Of a stretch of 64,000 nucleotides of DNA, positions 63,181 to 64,000 are shown piece by piece; positions within the stretch are counted from its first letter, which is position 1, and each line of letters begins with the position of its first letter. The position numbers and the translations under genes were made by a program. Below the pieces are notes generated by a model that worked only from the letters and a program-made list of their open reading frames with translations, was not told the origin of the DNA and ran no database searches. This DNA is from Scylla paramamosain (taxonomy: Eukaryota > Arthropoda > Malacostraca > Decapoda > Portunidae), in assembly GCF_035594125.1 (NCBI RefSeq), contig NC_087158.1:6746501-6810500 (forward strand), in the 5' to 3' direction.

Positions 63181-63500
63181 TTTTGTATGCGTTTTAACGA
63201 TATGGTATGTAAGTAGCTCAAAAATACTCATAAATCAAGTGTTTTGTAATGTTTTGTTTTCTCTTACAAGGTCCTTACCATTCTTTTAAGCGTTTTGTTG
63301 CCTAGAACACTCATAAACACTCAAAACACATGTTTCTGGAAATGTCATTTCTTATCCCATTTAGTAGACACGTATTTGCTAATGATGTTTGGTTTTCCCA
63401 TAGTCGGAGTTTTCCATGTTTTTTTTTTTTAGCGTTTTGGTGACTAACACGCTTATGAATACTAAAAAATACATGTTTCTGGAAATATCGTTTCGTTTTC
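63181..63500 (-). repeat. Diverged satellite monomers, inverted orientation
   Basis: About three old monomers in reverse orientation (GCGTTTTAACGATATGGTA near 63189, AGCTCAAAAATACTC near 63217), ending at CGTTTCGTTTTC, 63489-63500. Confidence 0.8.
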
Positions 63501-63922
63501 AAATTTTCAACATATCCTGATGTTTATATCATGTGAATTTTACGTCCCTAGCTGCAATAAATGAATTATAGTACCCCTTTAAACATTATCGCTTCATATC
63601 TCAAAGTAGCGAATTTTCGGATGTAAAAATGATCGTTACTCTTCCTGTTACACATATACAGGCTATTGCAGCTTTTTAAACTATATAAGACAAAAAAATG
63701 TGCTATCAAAATTTTTGTTTGGAGTTTTTTTTTTTAAATATGTTATAACATTTTTTTTAAATATTTTTCGTAGAAATATTTTTTTTTTTTTTACCATTTT
63801 ACATGAAAAAAAACAATATATAGAAAAAATTGTTGGTCTATCCTTCCTGATTAAATGCATTTTTAATGAAAAAAAAAATATAGGCAATTTAACATAGGAT
63901 TCGTGATTCTACGTCACCGCCA
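63501..63922. other. Non-satellite AT-rich insert, unidentified
   Basis: About 420 bp without any satellite box, between two inverted old monomers. It contains a perfect 10-bp inverted pair, AGCTGCAATA at 63550-63559 and TATTGCAGCT at 63664-63673, and long T-runs at 63726-63735 and 63780-63792. Short frames on both strands (63700-63897 plus, 63681-63887 minus) are low-complexity F/K-rich products of the A- and T-runs. No terminal repeats or target duplication could be recognised. It may be an old transposon fragment or original flanking DNA. Confidence 0.55.
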
Positions 63923-64000
63923 CTCCATAAATACTCAAAAGACGCGATTCTAGACATCTTTATTGTTCCCTTTATATTGTGGTTTGCATGCATTTTGGCG
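63923..64000 (-). repeat. Diverged satellite monomer, inverted, cut by the window end
   Basis: AATACTCAAAAGACGCG, then GGTTTGCATGCATTTTGGCG, is one reverse-orientation A/B monomer junction, cut at the window edge. Confidence 0.75.

Noticed and set aside
63681..63897. Overlapping frames on both strands at the window end as genes
   Set aside because: They are F- and K-rich products of T- and A-runs with no recognisable motif.
1..64000. tRNA, rRNA or other structured RNA genes
   Set aside because: No cloverleaf with A and B box words and no conserved rRNA word was seen. Hairpins present come from A/T hinges or inverted satellite words.

Overview
This window is eukaryotic, almost certainly animal, repeat DNA. 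I find no intact protein-coding or RNA gene. About 57 kb is one family of very AT-rich satellite built on a monomer of roughly 95 bp. A decayed CR1/Jockey-type LINE interrupts it, and a TTAA-flanked DNA transposon sits inside that LINE. The LINE type, the absence of any dense gene organisation and the long satellite suggest an invertebrate (an arthropod or mollusc is plausible), but no species can be named from the sequence.

The satellite is organised at four nested levels. (1) A ~95-bp monomer has three recognisable boxes: TTTTGAGTGTTTTTGAGC; TACCAAAACGCTAAAACGC followed by ATGCAAA; and ACATTACGAGAAACGTGT. (2) Five monomer types A-B-C-D-E follow one another in fixed order, giving a ~470-480 bp pentamer. 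(3) Two pentamers, plus an extra A-like monomer and an A-run/T-run hinge, make a ~1.1-kb unit. About 45 boundaries of this unit can be read in the window. (4) Variants of the 1.1-kb unit recur in a conserved order that ends in a single inverted pentamer, giving a third-order repeat of about 6.3-7.5 kb. The inverted pentamer occurs at 1-319 (cut by the window edge), 16916-17367, 23213-23691, 30666-31119, 37901-38383 and 55790-56241, with the same breakpoints each time.

Layout: 1-319 inverted block; 320-41190 direct 1.1-kb units broken by four inverted blocks; 41191-43554 much more diverged pentamers of the same family; 43555-44842 and 46049-46082 the two pieces of one broken LINE; 44843-46048 a Kolobok-like (T2-type) non-autonomous DNA transposon with its TTAA duplication; 46083-59810 direct 1.1-kb units with one inverted block; 59811-63500 old, diverged monomers in changing orientation; 63501-63922 a non-satellite AT-rich insert; 63923-64000 diverged inverted satellite.

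The picture is of a young, homogenised higher-order array with older flanking monomers and transposon debris, which is the layout known for centromeric and pericentromeric satellites. A centromere role is inference only. The many short open frames are shadows of the satellite, not genes. Unit boundaries and junctions were placed by eye and may be off by several bases.
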